A stretch of 64,000 nucleotides of DNA from Lacrimispora amygdalina (GTDB taxonomy: Bacteria; Bacillota; Clostridia; Lachnospirales; Lachnospiraceae). The translations under genes were made by a program, and so were the position numbers. The notes beneath the pieces are model-generated. The model worked only from the letters and a program-made list of their open reading frames with translations, ran no database searches and was not told where the DNA came from. The stretch covers positions 1-64,000 of the forward strand of contig NZ_QOHO01000031.1 of the NCBI RefSeq assembly GCF_003432035.1, given 5' to 3'. Below, piece by piece: positions 52,777-61,212 of the stretch; within the stretch, counting starts at the first letter, position 1; every line of letters begins with the position of its first letter.

Positions 52777-54336
52777 ATGATAAACGCGGTTGGAAGAGAT
52801 ATACCGGAAGAAATTTTAAAAATAACCGGAAAAGAAGTGTTTCAGGGAAATCATTACAGGGACGGCTATACATACAAAAAAAACGGTCCTGAAACCAAAT
52901 GTGTGATCAATAACACCGAAAGCAAGCTTGTAGACAATATTCGCCAGGTCCTGGTTAAGTGCGGGATCAGGGATGGAATGACACTGAGCTTCCATCATCA
53001 TTTCCGCGAGGGTGATTATATTATTAACATGGTCATGGAAGAAGTCTATAAAATGGGAATAAAGGACATCACGATTTGTGCCAGTTCACTGGGAAAAGCA
53101 CACGATCCTATCGTTCCTTATATTGAGGAAGGAGTAATTACAGAGATTCAGTCCTCAGGCGTACGCGGGAAGATCGGAGAAGCAATATCAGCAGGAAAAT
53201 TAAAAGGCCTTGCCGTCATGCGTTCCCATGGAGGACGTGTAAGAGCCATTGAATCCGGAGAAACCAAAATTGATATTGCATTTATCGGAACCCCCACCTG
53301 TGATGATTACGGCAACTGCCGCGGAATCGGCGGAAAAAATGACTGCGGTGTTCTTTCTTATGCAGTTGTGGATGCGGATTATGCAGATAAGGTGGTTGCG
53401 ATTACAGACTGTCTGGTGCCATTTCCCAATTTTCCTGCGCACATCAGCATGACAAAGGTGGATTACGTTGTTGTTGTGGATGAAATCGGTGATTCTAAGA
53501 AAATAGCAACTGGAGCAGCAAAGCCGACAACCGATATGAGAAAACTCATGATGGCGGAATATTGTACCCAATTTGTTACCCATGCACCTTACTTTAAAGA
53601 TGGGTTCTCCTATCAGACGGGAGTTGGAGGTGCTTCTATCGCATCTACCATATCTCTTGCAAAAATTATGAAGGAGAAAAATGTCCGGATGCGCTTCGGT
53701 GTCGGCGGACTTACAAAACCCATGTGCGATCTGCTGGTTAATGGCCAGGTGGACTGTCTGCTGGATACACAGGATTTTGATCTTGCGGCGGTTGAATCCG
53801 TAAAGGATTTAAAACATTTCCGGATCTCTGCCGGAGAATATGCAAACCCGTTTAATAAAGGCGCTGTTGTAAATAAACTGGACTTTGTTATTTTAGCTGC
53901 CCTTGAGGTAGATGTTAATTTCAACTGTAACGTAGTGGTGGACTCAAATGGTATGATTACCGGTGCACAGGGCGGACATCCCGATACGGCAGCAGGCGCG
54001 AAATGCAGTATCGTGATCGTTCCTCTTCTTCAGGGCAGAACGCCGGCTGTGTGCAGCGAAGTGACGACTGTAACAACTCCCGGTGAGAGCATTGATGTAG
54101 TTGTAACTGATTACGGGATTGCCATTAATCCGCAGAGAAAAGATCTTATTGCATGTATGAAGGGTGTGGATCTTCCGTTTAAAACAATCGAACAATTACG
54201 GGATATTGCTTATTCCATAGCAGGAGAACCCCAGAAGGTTCCGTTTGGTGACAGGGTGGTAGGAATCATTGAAAGCCGGGATGGTACGATTATGGATGTT
54301 GTCCGGCAGGTGAAACCATTTGAATTCAGTGAATAA
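52777..54336 (+). CDS. citF: Citrate lyase alpha subunit
   Basis: A 519-residue transferase subunit that swaps the acetyl group on the carrier protein for citrate. It starts with a typical NAVGRDIPEEI, and has FHHHFREGDYIINMVMEE and the late SIVIVPLLQGRTPAVC. Length is normal (about 510). It overlaps citG by 17 bases. Confidence 0.94.
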   Translation: MINAVGRDIPEEILKITGKEVFQGNHYRDGYTYKKNGPETKCVINNTESKLVDNIRQVLVKCGIRDGMTLSFHHHFREGDYIINMVMEEVYKMGIKDITICASSLGKAHDPIVPYIEEGVITEIQSSGVRGKIGEAISAGKLKGLAVMRSHGGRVRAIESGETKIDIAFIGTPTCDDYGNCRGIGGKNDCGVLSYAVVDADYADKVVAITDCLVPFPNFPAHISMTKVDYVVVVDEIGDSKKIATGAAKPTTDMRKLMMAEYCTQFVTHAPYFKDGFSYQTGVGGASIASTISLAKIMKEKNVRMRFGVGGLTKPMCDLLVNGQVDCLLDTQDFDLAAVESVKDLKHFRISAGEYANPFNKGAVVNKLDFVILAALEVDVNFNCNVVVDSNGMITGAQGGHPDTAAGAKCSIVIVPLLQGRTPAVCSEVTTVTTPGESIDVVVTDYGIAINPQRKDLIACMKGVDLPFKTIEQLRDIAYSIAGEPQKVPFGDRVVGIIESRDGTIMDVVRQVKPFEFSE

Positions 54337-55237
54337 ATCTGAAATTTTAATCGGACAGCTGGCAGCAAAGGCTTTACTGGAAGAGGTCTTTACGGCTCCA
54401 AAGCCAGGGCTTGTGGACCCTTATTCCACTGGTGCCCACAAAGATATGAATCTTCATACATTCAGGGAAAGCACCAAAGCCATAACACCCTATTTTGTCA
54501 AAATGGCTCTCCAGGGGATTTCCATGTACGAAGAACCGGAAAATCTCTTTCCTGTTATCCGCCTGGTCGGATTGGAAGCGGAACAGGCGATGTATCAGGC
54601 AACGGACGGGGTTAATACCCATAAAGGAGCCATTTTTACTTTAGGGATTTTCAGTGCCGCCGCCGGAGTCTGCTGCCGGAAGCTGTGCTGTGTTACATCC
54701 GATGCGTTATTGGAAACAGAGCAGAGAATGGTCAGAACAATTCTTCTGTCCGAGCTGGAACAGCTGAAAAGCAGTGCTCCGAAAAGCAGCGGAGAGCGCA
54801 ATCTTTTTCAATACGGCTCCAAAGGAATCAGAGGAGAAGCTGCTAAAGGATATCCATCTATAAGAAATTACGGGCTTCCTGTCTTGCGGGAGGGAATTAA
54901 CTCCGGCCAGGACTGGAATCTGGTTAAGATCCAGGTACTTATGACACTTATGAGCAGCGTAGAGGATGGTAATATCCTGGCCCGGACCGGCCTGGAAGGA
55001 TTAAAAGAGGTTCAGACAACCGCCCGTACTTTTTTGAAAAACGGAGGTGCCTATGCCCCCGGAGCGGAAAAAAAGCTCCAGTCACTGGATTCGTATTTTA
55101 CAGAAAAAAATTACAGCAGCGGTGGATGTGCTGATCTGCTGGCAGCCACTATTTTCATAAACAGTCTGATTGAAACATTGAAAGATAAGGAGGAATTCCA
55201 ATGCAGGAAGGAAAGTTATTCAACGGAAAAGAATTAG
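54320..55237 (+). CDS. citG: Triphosphoribosyl-dephospho-CoA synthase
   Basis: A 305-residue enzyme that makes the citrate lyase prosthetic-group precursor from dephospho-CoA and ATP. Motifs include TAPKPGLVDPYSTGAHKDMN and DGVNTHKGAIFTLG, and a C-terminal GGCADLLAATIF. The TTG at 54320 has AGGTGA six bases upstream; a GTG at 54329 would give a slightly shorter protein. No citX is visible, so the transfer of the group to CitD must be done by an enzyme encoded elsewhere or by an unknown route. Confidence 0.92.
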   Translation: MNSVNKSEILIGQLAAKALLEEVFTAPKPGLVDPYSTGAHKDMNLHTFRESTKAITPYFVKMALQGISMYEEPENLFPVIRLVGLEAEQAMYQATDGVNTHKGAIFTLGIFSAAAGVCCRKLCCVTSDALLETEQRMVRTILLSELEQLKSSAPKSSGERNLFQYGSKGIRGEAAKGYPSIRNYGLPVLREGINSGQDWNLVKIQVLMTLMSSVEDGNILARTGLEGLKEVQTTARTFLKNGGAYAPGAEKKLQSLDSYFTEKNYSSGGCADLLAATIFINSLIETLKDKEEFQCRKESYSTEKN

Positions 55238-56352
55238 TACAACTGAAAAATTTTCTGGAATTCATGGGTCTTAACTATGACGAGGGTATTGAACACAGTG
55301 TGTGCCTTTTCAATGATGATTCTGAGATTATTGCTACCGGCTCCGTGGACCAGAATGTACTCAAATGCATTGCAATTCATCCGGACTATCAGGGGCAGGG
55401 GCTTGCAGGAACACTGGTGTCTGAGCTTATTCAGTACCAGTATGAACATGGACGCACTCACATCCTTTTGTATACAAAGCCGATTAATGAAGTCATGTTT
55501 TCAGATCTGGGCTTTTATACCATTATTAAAACTTCCACAGTACTGTTTATGGAGAACAAGGTACGGGGCTTTACTTCATGGCAGAAAAGCCTGACAGAAG
55601 AAACACCGGTTTATGCATTAAATTCCAAAGCTGACATCGGCTGCATTGTGGCTAATTGCAATCCCTTTACACTGGGGCACCGGTATCTGATTGAAGAGAG
55701 CTTAAAGCAGTGTGATTATCTGCATTTATTTGTTCTCTCTGACAAAAGGAGCTTTTATCCCCCTGACTTAAGGTATCAGATGGTAAAAGCAGGTGTCCTG
55801 GATTTACCCAGGGTAATTCTCCATAAGACATCGGATTATATTGTATCTGCAGCCACCTTTCCTACTTATTTTATGAAAGAGAAGAGTGTGGCCCGGAAGG
55901 CAAACTGTGAACTGGATCTGGAATTATTCGGGCGTCTCATCGCTCCCCGGCTTTTTATCAGAAAACGGTTTGTGGGAACAGAACCCACCTGTAAAGTCAC
56001 CGCTTTTTATAATCAATCTATGAAAACGCTGCTTCCTGATTTTGGAATTGATGTGATAGAAATTGAGAGAAAACAGGCAGCAGGGACCGTCATCAGCGCC
56101 TCAATCGTGAGAGACTGCATCAAGGCCGGCAATTATGAGGCGGTCAGGAGTCTCATACCAGAGAATGTTTTAAATTATGTACTGATGAAAGGAGGTGGGT
56201 CTATGTACGAGTCACAGAAAACAGGCAGTTTAAAAAAGATTTTTGGTCCTTATATCAATTCGTCAATATCCAGTGAAGATTCCAGTAAGGAAAAGAGTGA
56301 GAAAGAGCAGGCTCTTTTTGAAATGGTTGACGATTATATCGAACAGGCTTAA
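55201..56352 (+). CDS. citC: Citrate lyase ligase with C-terminal extension
   Basis: A 383-residue enzyme that acetylates the citrate lyase carrier with acetate and ATP, turning the complex on. An N-terminal acetyltransferase-like domain (about 1-120, with HPDYQGQGLAGTLVSEL) is followed by the nucleotidyl-transfer domain with IVANCNPFTLGHRYLIEE. The family usually ends near LNYVL (about residue 328). Here 55 more residues follow, charged and Ser/Glu-rich, starting after a strong internal ribosome binding site (see 56203-56352). It overlaps citG by 37 bases. Confidence 0.93.
   Translation: MQEGKLFNGKELVQLKNFLEFMGLNYDEGIEHSVCLFNDDSEIIATGSVDQNVLKCIAIHPDYQGQGLAGTLVSELIQYQYEHGRTHILLYTKPINEVMFSDLGFYTIIKTSTVLFMENKVRGFTSWQKSLTEETPVYALNSKADIGCIVANCNPFTLGHRYLIEESLKQCDYLHLFVLSDKRSFYPPDLRYQMVKAGVLDLPRVILHKTSDYIVSAATFPTYFMKEKSVARKANCELDLELFGRLIAPRLFIRKRFVGTEPTCKVTAFYNQSMKTLLPDFGIDVIEIERKQAAGTVISASIVRDCIKAGNYEAVRSLIPENVLNYVLMKGGGSMYESQKTGSLKKIFGPYINSSISSEDSSKEKSEKEQALFEMVDDYIEQA
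56203..56352 (+). CDS. Possible internal small protein in citC
   Basis: AAAGGAGG at 56188-56195 lies seven bases before an in-frame ATG at 56203. It would give a 49-residue acidic, hydrophilic protein starting MYESQKTGSLKKIFGPYINS, in the same frame as citC. Either the tail of CitC is also made separately, or a once separate small gene became fused to citC by loss of the stop codon. I do not recognise the sequence. It may also be chance. Confidence 0.35.
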   Translation: MYESQKTGSLKKIFGPYINSSISSEDSSKEKSEKEQALFEMVDDYIEQA

Positions 56353-56373
56353 TTTTATAAATTCCGTATGTAT

Positions 56374-56427
56374 AGGGCTGCTGCTCCAGTGAATAATTAA
56401 TTTACCGGAGCAGCAGCCCTGTTTTTT
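56374..56427 (+). terminator. Terminator of the citrate-lyase operon
   Basis: AGGGCTGCTGCTCC pairs perfectly with GGAGCAGCAGCCCT (14 bp) around 19 bases, followed by a G and six T. Confidence 0.93.
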
Positions 56428-56439
56428 ATGAAAAAATGG

Positions 56440-56498
56440 TTGACAAAAATATAATATAGCTGTATTATTGTATTAAGCAATTAGTACAGTAATACAAT
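56440..56498 (+). promoter_or_regulatory. Promoter and GntR operator of the ABC set
   Basis: TTGACA (56440-56445), 17 bases, TATTAT (56463-56468). A perfect 9-bp dyad, ATTGTATTA (56467-56475) and TAATACAAT (56490-56498), covers the start, the expected place for self-repression by the GntR protein. Confidence 0.75.
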
Positions 56499-56521
56499 AT
56501 GATGTGGAGGAGGAATAGAAA

Positions 56522-56881
56522 ATGTCATGGGAGCTAAAGAATGACCGCCCTATCTATATTCAATTAATTGAACAAATTCATTTCCGGATCATATCCGGAG
56601 AGTATGTATCCGGTTCCAAGCTGCCAAGTGTCAGGGATTTAGCCGCAGAAGCTTCCGTTAACCCCAATACGATGCAGAAGGCACTCTCTGAACTGGAACA
56701 CAGCGGTTTGCTGGTTACGAATCGTACCAGCGGCCGATTTATTACGGAGGATCAGTCGATGATACAAAAAATGAAGCTGGATTTAGCGAAAGAGCAACTG
56801 GAAAACTTTTTAAAACAATTAAAAAAACTTGGTTTCAGTGACGAAGAGGTGAAAACGTTTATCCTCGAATCTGTCCGGTAA
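56522..56881 (+). CDS. GntR-family regulator (YtrA subfamily)
   Basis: A 119-residue regulator with an N-terminal winged helix (YIQLIEQIHFRIISGEYVSG, SVRDLAAEASVNPNTMQKAL) and only a short helical C-terminus, as in YtrA proteins. It is first in a three-gene set with an ABC ATPase and permease, and probably represses its own operon until an inducer, often a cell-wall antibiotic or similar stress, is present. AGGAGG lies before the ATG. Confidence 0.9.
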   Translation: MSWELKNDRPIYIQLIEQIHFRIISGEYVSGSKLPSVRDLAAEASVNPNTMQKALSELEHSGLLVTNRTSGRFITEDQSMIQKMKLDLAKEQLENFLKQLKKLGFSDEEVKTFILESVR

Positions 56882-56911
56882 ACCGTAATTCATATATGGG
56901 AGGTAATCAGT

Positions 56912-57610
56912 ATGAATCCATTACTTGAATGTAATGCATTAAGCAAACGTTACGGCAGTGTAACTGCTTTGTCTGACATCAATTTAACATTGGAAAGAGG
57001 TAAAATTATAGGTCTTCTTGGCCCCAACGGAAGCGGAAAAACCACATTAATCAAGCTCATCAACGGACTGCTGGTTCCAACAAAAGGCCAGCTTTTGATC
57101 AATGGAACAGCGCCTGGTACAGAAACCAAAAGAACAGTATCCTATCTTCCCGATAAGACCTATTTAAATAATTGGATGAAAGTGAAAAATCTGTTGGACT
57201 TTTTTGAAGATTTTTACGATAATTTTGATAAAAAACGGGCCTATGATATGTTGGAGAAGCTTCATATTAATCCAAATGACCATTTAAAGACTATGTCAAA
57301 AGGCACAAAGGAAAAAGTACAGCTTATTCTTGTTATGAGCCGTAATGCTGACCTTTATGTACTGGATGAGCCAATCGGAGGTGTAGATCCTGCTTCCAGG
57401 GATTATATTCTGGATACCATTATCAGCAATTACAATGAAAATTCTACTGTCCTGATTTCCACACACCTGATTGCAGATATTGAAAATGTACTGGACGAAG
57501 TGATTTTCATACAGAATGGCCGCATCCTGCTTCAATCCTCTGTGGATGATATCCGTGTAAAAGAAGGAAAATCGGTTGATTCTTATTTCAGGGAGGTATT
57601 CAAATGTTAG
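56912..57610 (+). CDS. ABC transporter ATPase
   Basis: A 232-residue ATPase with Walker A GPNGSGKTT, Walker B LYVLDEPIGGVDP, and a relaxed signature MSKGTKEKVQLIL, common in YtrB-type exporters. It overlaps the permease gene by seven bases. With the YtrA-type regulator it forms a small stress-responsive ABC system; whether it exports, senses or protects is not shown. Confidence 0.9.
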   Translation: MNPLLECNALSKRYGSVTALSDINLTLERGKIIGLLGPNGSGKTTLIKLINGLLVPTKGQLLINGTAPGTETKRTVSYLPDKTYLNNWMKVKNLLDFFEDFYDNFDKKRAYDMLEKLHINPNDHLKTMSKGTKEKVQLILVMSRNADLYVLDEPIGGVDPASRDYILDTIISNYNENSTVLISTHLIADIENVLDEVIFIQNGRILLQSSVDDIRVKEGKSVDSYFREVFKC

Positions 57611-58401
57611 GAAAATTAATTAGACATGAACTAAAGGCGACTGCACGCTATTTTTTACCACTGTTTTTAATCGCAATTGTGCTGACACCAATCACCAGAT
57701 TTACCCTCTGGATAGGAAACTACCCTCCAATTTTACAATTTATCCCTACGGTAATTGTTTTTATATATGTGGCCTCATTGATCGTAGTTGCCAGTGCAAG
57801 TATCTTACTGATTATATATCGTTTTTACAGGAGTATGGTAACGGAGGAAGGTTATTTAATGCATACCCTGCCGGTTTCTACAGAGAGTCATATATTTTCA
57901 AAGCTGACAGTCGCCAGTATATGGACCATCAGCAGCTGGCTGGTAATCTTCTTATCTATATGCGGTATGTTTTTTACACAGGAACGTTTTTCCACTGTAA
58001 CCCAAAAAATATCCTATGTCTGGTACCAGATTCAGACTACGGTAAACAGCTCCCTGCTGGTCCTGTTTATAATAGAGATTGTTTTTTTGTTATTACTGGG
58101 CGTATTTACGGCACCTTTAATTTATTATGCTTCCATAGCCATCGGTCAGGTGATCAGTAAAAATAAAATTTTAGGTTCCATTATTGGATATTTCATTATC
58201 CAGATTGTCTCCCAAATCGTTGGTGTCATTATAATGGTTCCCCTTGGTTTTTATGGTGACAGGATCAGCGATACAGCAAATTCCCTGGGATTTTTTGCGA
58301 ATTTCTTTTTCCCGTTTACGATTCTGTTTGCTGTTATTACTCAATTAATCCTTTTCGGGATCACTGATTATATATTTAAAAAGAAACTCAATCTGGAGTA
58401 G
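57604..58401 (+). CDS. ABC transporter permease
   Basis: A 265-residue membrane protein with about six hydrophobic segments (for example PLFLIAIVLTPITRF and LLVLFIIEIVFLLLLGVF). It pairs with the ATPase encoded upstream. Sequence beyond topology is not distinctive. Followed by a hairpin terminator. Confidence 0.85.
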   Translation: MLGKLIRHELKATARYFLPLFLIAIVLTPITRFTLWIGNYPPILQFIPTVIVFIYVASLIVVASASILLIIYRFYRSMVTEEGYLMHTLPVSTESHIFSKLTVASIWTISSWLVIFLSICGMFFTQERFSTVTQKISYVWYQIQTTVNSSLLVLFIIEIVFLLLLGVFTAPLIYYASIAIGQVISKNKILGSIIGYFIIQIVSQIVGVIIMVPLGFYGDRISDTANSLGFFANFFFPFTILFAVITQLILFGITDYIFKKKLNLE

Positions 58402-58426
58402 TGTTTCAAATTATGTATTTTTTTAT

Positions 58427-58469
58427 GAAAGAAGGCATTGATTCATTTTAGCGAATCAATGTCTTCTTT
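58427..58469 (+). terminator. Hairpin after the ABC permease gene
   Basis: AAAGAAGGCATTGATTC pairs with GAATCAATGTCTTCTTT (17 bp, one G-U) around 8 bases. The T-run is within the stem foot, so termination strength is uncertain. Confidence 0.65.
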
Positions 58470-58546
58470 ACAGTGTATCAAGTTTTTATTCCAAATTCTG
58501 CAGTTTTAGTAAATAGTGTTGCTTAATCCTGTAAAGTATTTTATAA

Positions 58547-58575
58547 TTAAACTTTGTGATGATTGTTGGTATAAT
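58547..58575 (+). promoter_or_regulatory. Likely promoter of the radical SAM operon
   Basis: TTAAAC (58547-58552), 17 bases, TATAAT (58570-58575), 78 bases before the next ATG. The -35 element is weak. Confidence 0.45.
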
Positions 58576-58652
58576 TATGTTTTACAGTAACTTTTCCAAT
58601 AACACAGACTCTATAATAATGTGCATCTGGCACAATATAAAAAGGAATAAAT

Positions 58653-60518
58653 ATGAAAAAATTAGCTTTATCAGATGAAATACTTTTAAGTATTGAAAAG
58701 CCTGCCCGTTATATTGGGAATGAGGTAAACATGGCAAGAAAGGATCCTGATCTGGTAGATATCCGTTTTGGTATGTGTTTTCCGGATGTTTACGAAATTG
58801 GAATGTCCCATCTTGGAATGCAGATTTTATATGATATGTTTAACAGAAGAGAAGACATCTACTGTGAACGTATTTTTTCCCCATGGACCGATTTAGACAA
58901 AATTATGAGAGAGAAAAAGATCCCTCTTTTTGCATTGGAATCACAGGATCCCATAAAGGAATTTGATTTTATCGGAATTACACTTCAATATGAAATGTGC
59001 TATACGAATATTCTGCAGATCCTTGATCTGGGCCAGATTCCCCTTCATGCCTGTGAGAGACAGGAGAGCGACCCGATCATCATCGGAGGAGGTCCCTGTG
59101 CTTATAATCCTGAGCCTCTTGCAGAATTTTTCGATATGTTTTATATTGGCGAGGGAGAAACCGTTTATTTTGAACTGATGGACCGCTATAAGGAGAATAA
59201 GAAAAATGGCGGCAGCCGCAGAGAATTTCTGGAGATGGCTGCTGAGATTGAAGGAATCTATGTTCCTTCTTTTTATGATGTGTTCTACAATGAGGATGGC
59301 ACCATCAAAAGCATGGCTCCCAACAATCCCCATGCAAAAGCAACTGTTACGAAACAGCTGGTTGTCAATATGGATGACGCTGCCTACATTGAAAAACCAG
59401 TAGTTCCCTTTATAAAAGCAACCCAGGACCGTGTCGTTCTGGAAATCCAGAGAGGCTGCATACGTGGATGCCGTTTCTGCCAGGCTGGCAATGTCTATCG
59501 GCCGATGCGGGAACACAGCCTTGCGTATTTAAAAGATTATGCCTATAAGCTGTTAAAAAATACCGGACATGAGGAAATCTCATTAAGTTCCTTAAGCTCC
59601 AGTGATTACAGTGAACTGGAAGGCATCGTTAATTTTCTTATAGACGAATTTAAAGGAAAAGGAGTCAACGTCTCCCTTCCGTCTCTTCGAATTGATGCGT
59701 TTTCCTTAGATGTTATGAGCAAAGTCCAGGACATCCGTAAGAGCAGTCTGACATTTGCACCTGAGGCAGGATCCCAGAGACTTCGGGATGTAATCAACAA
59801 AGGACTGACGGAAGAAATCATCTTAAAAGGCGCAAGTGAAGCCTTTAAGGGCGGCTGGAACCGGGTTAAACTATATTTCATGCTGGGTCTTCCTACGGAA
59901 ACAGTAGAAGATATGGAAGGAATTGCAGAGCTATCGGAGAAAGTGGCGGAAGTTTACTATGAGATTCCCAAAGACCAGAGAAACGGAAAGGTCCAGGTCA
60001 TTGCCAGTTCTTCCTTTTTTGTACCAAAGCCATTCACTCCGTTTCAGTGGGCAAGAATGTGCACAAAGGATGAATTTTTACAGAGAGCTTATCTAGTGAA
60101 AGATAAGTTCCGCACAATGCTCAATCAGAAAAGCCTAAAATACAATTATCATGAGGCAGATTTAACAGTACTGGAAGGTGTTCTTGCAAGAGGCGACAGA
60201 AAAATATCGGCTCTGATTGAAGAAGTTTACAAAAACGGGGCTCTCTATGATTCATGGTCTGAGCATTTTAAAAATGATGTGTGGATGAAAGCCTTTGAAA
60301 CCTGCGGACTGGATCCTGATTTCTATACAGTCAGGGAAAGATGCTTAGATGAGATATTCCCCTGGGATTTTATCAATGCAGGGGTATCAAAAGAATTTTT
60401 AAAGAGAGAATGGCAGAATGCCATTGGAGAGAAAGTCACCCCCAACTGCCGCATGCAGTGTATTGGCTGTGGTGCCAAGAGTTTTAAAGGAGGTGTCTGC
60501 TATGAAGGTCAGAATTAA
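58653..60518 (+). CDS. B12-binding-type radical SAM protein (TIGR03960 family)
   Basis: A 621-residue radical SAM enzyme. An N-terminal cobalamin-binding-like domain (about 1-220, with CFPDVYEIGMSHLGMQILY) precedes the SAM cluster motif in GCIRGCRFCQAG (CxxxCxxC). A C-terminal cysteine cluster reads CRMQCIGCGAKSF. It almost always sits beside the partner encoded next, here overlapping by 17 bases, and near rng. The reaction is unknown; RNA or ribosome modification has been proposed from context. Confidence 0.92.
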   Translation: MKKLALSDEILLSIEKPARYIGNEVNMARKDPDLVDIRFGMCFPDVYEIGMSHLGMQILYDMFNRREDIYCERIFSPWTDLDKIMREKKIPLFALESQDPIKEFDFIGITLQYEMCYTNILQILDLGQIPLHACERQESDPIIIGGGPCAYNPEPLAEFFDMFYIGEGETVYFELMDRYKENKKNGGSRREFLEMAAEIEGIYVPSFYDVFYNEDGTIKSMAPNNPHAKATVTKQLVVNMDDAAYIEKPVVPFIKATQDRVVLEIQRGCIRGCRFCQAGNVYRPMREHSLAYLKDYAYKLLKNTGHEEISLSSLSSSDYSELEGIVNFLIDEFKGKGVNVSLPSLRIDAFSLDVMSKVQDIRKSSLTFAPEAGSQRLRDVINKGLTEEIILKGASEAFKGGWNRVKLYFMLGLPTETVEDMEGIAELSEKVAEVYYEIPKDQRNGKVQVIASSSFFVPKPFTPFQWARMCTKDEFLQRAYLVKDKFRTMLNQKSLKYNYHEADLTVLEGVLARGDRKISALIEEVYKNGALYDSWSEHFKNDVWMKAFETCGLDPDFYTVRERCLDEIFPWDFINAGVSKEFLKREWQNAIGEKVTPNCRMQCIGCGAKSFKGGVCYEGQN

Positions 60519-61212
60519 ATTTACCAAACAGGGACCTGTTAAGTTTATCGGTCATCTTGATGTGATGCGCTATTTTCAGAAGGCCATGAGAAGAGCGGAC
60601 GTAGATATTAAATACAGCGAAGGTTTCAGCCCTCATCAGGTTATGTCCTTTGCAGCTCCTCTTGGAGTTGGCCTTACCAGCAACGGGGAATACATGGATA
60701 TCGAAGTCAACTCCATGGCAGACTGCAATACCCTGATGAATCAGTTAAATGACGTCATGGCGGAAGGGATAAAAATTACCGAATGCCATCGTCTGAATGA
60801 TAATGCAAAGAATGCCATGTCTCTGGTTGCTGCCGCAGACTACACAGTAACCTTCCGGGAAGGGAAGGAACCTGAAGACAGAAAGGGATTTTTTGACGGC
60901 CTTCTTGCATTTAAAGATCAGGAACATATCCTGATCACCAAAAAGTCAAAAAAGGGAGAGAGGGAAGTAGATTTAAAGAATTACATCTACCAGCTTTCCG
61001 TATGTGACAATAAAATTTTTATGAAAATATCAGCAGGAAGCGCAGATAATTTAAAACCCGAACTGGTCATGGAAGCCTATGACCAGTGGAGAGGGGAAGC
61101 CAGTCCTGAATTTGCATTTTGTATCCAGAGAGAAGAAGTCTACGGGAATACAGGTGATGAAGCGAATCCTGTTCTTGTCCCTCTGGGACTCATAGGAGAA
61201 TCCGTTGAATAA
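60502..61212 (+). CDS. Radical SAM-associated protein (DUF2344, TIGR03936 family)
   Basis: A 236-residue partner of the radical SAM protein. The family core FTKQGPVKFIGHLDVMRYFQ is near the N-terminus, with FSPHQVMSFAAPLGVGLTS following. An in-frame start at 60418 is possible, but the ATG at 60502 has AAAGGAGGTG upstream. Overlaps the RNase G gene by eight bases. Function unknown. Confidence 0.92.
   Translation: MKVRIKFTKQGPVKFIGHLDVMRYFQKAMRRADVDIKYSEGFSPHQVMSFAAPLGVGLTSNGEYMDIEVNSMADCNTLMNQLNDVMAEGIKITECHRLNDNAKNAMSLVAAADYTVTFREGKEPEDRKGFFDGLLAFKDQEHILITKKSKKGEREVDLKNYIYQLSVCDNKIFMKISAGSADNLKPELVMEAYDQWRGEASPEFAFCIQREEVYGNTGDEANPVLVPLGLIGESVE

Noticed and set aside
58402-58652. Small RNA gene in the gap before the radical SAM gene
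   Set aside because: A hairpin and a weak promoter are visible, but no separate promoter-terminator unit that would define an RNA gene.
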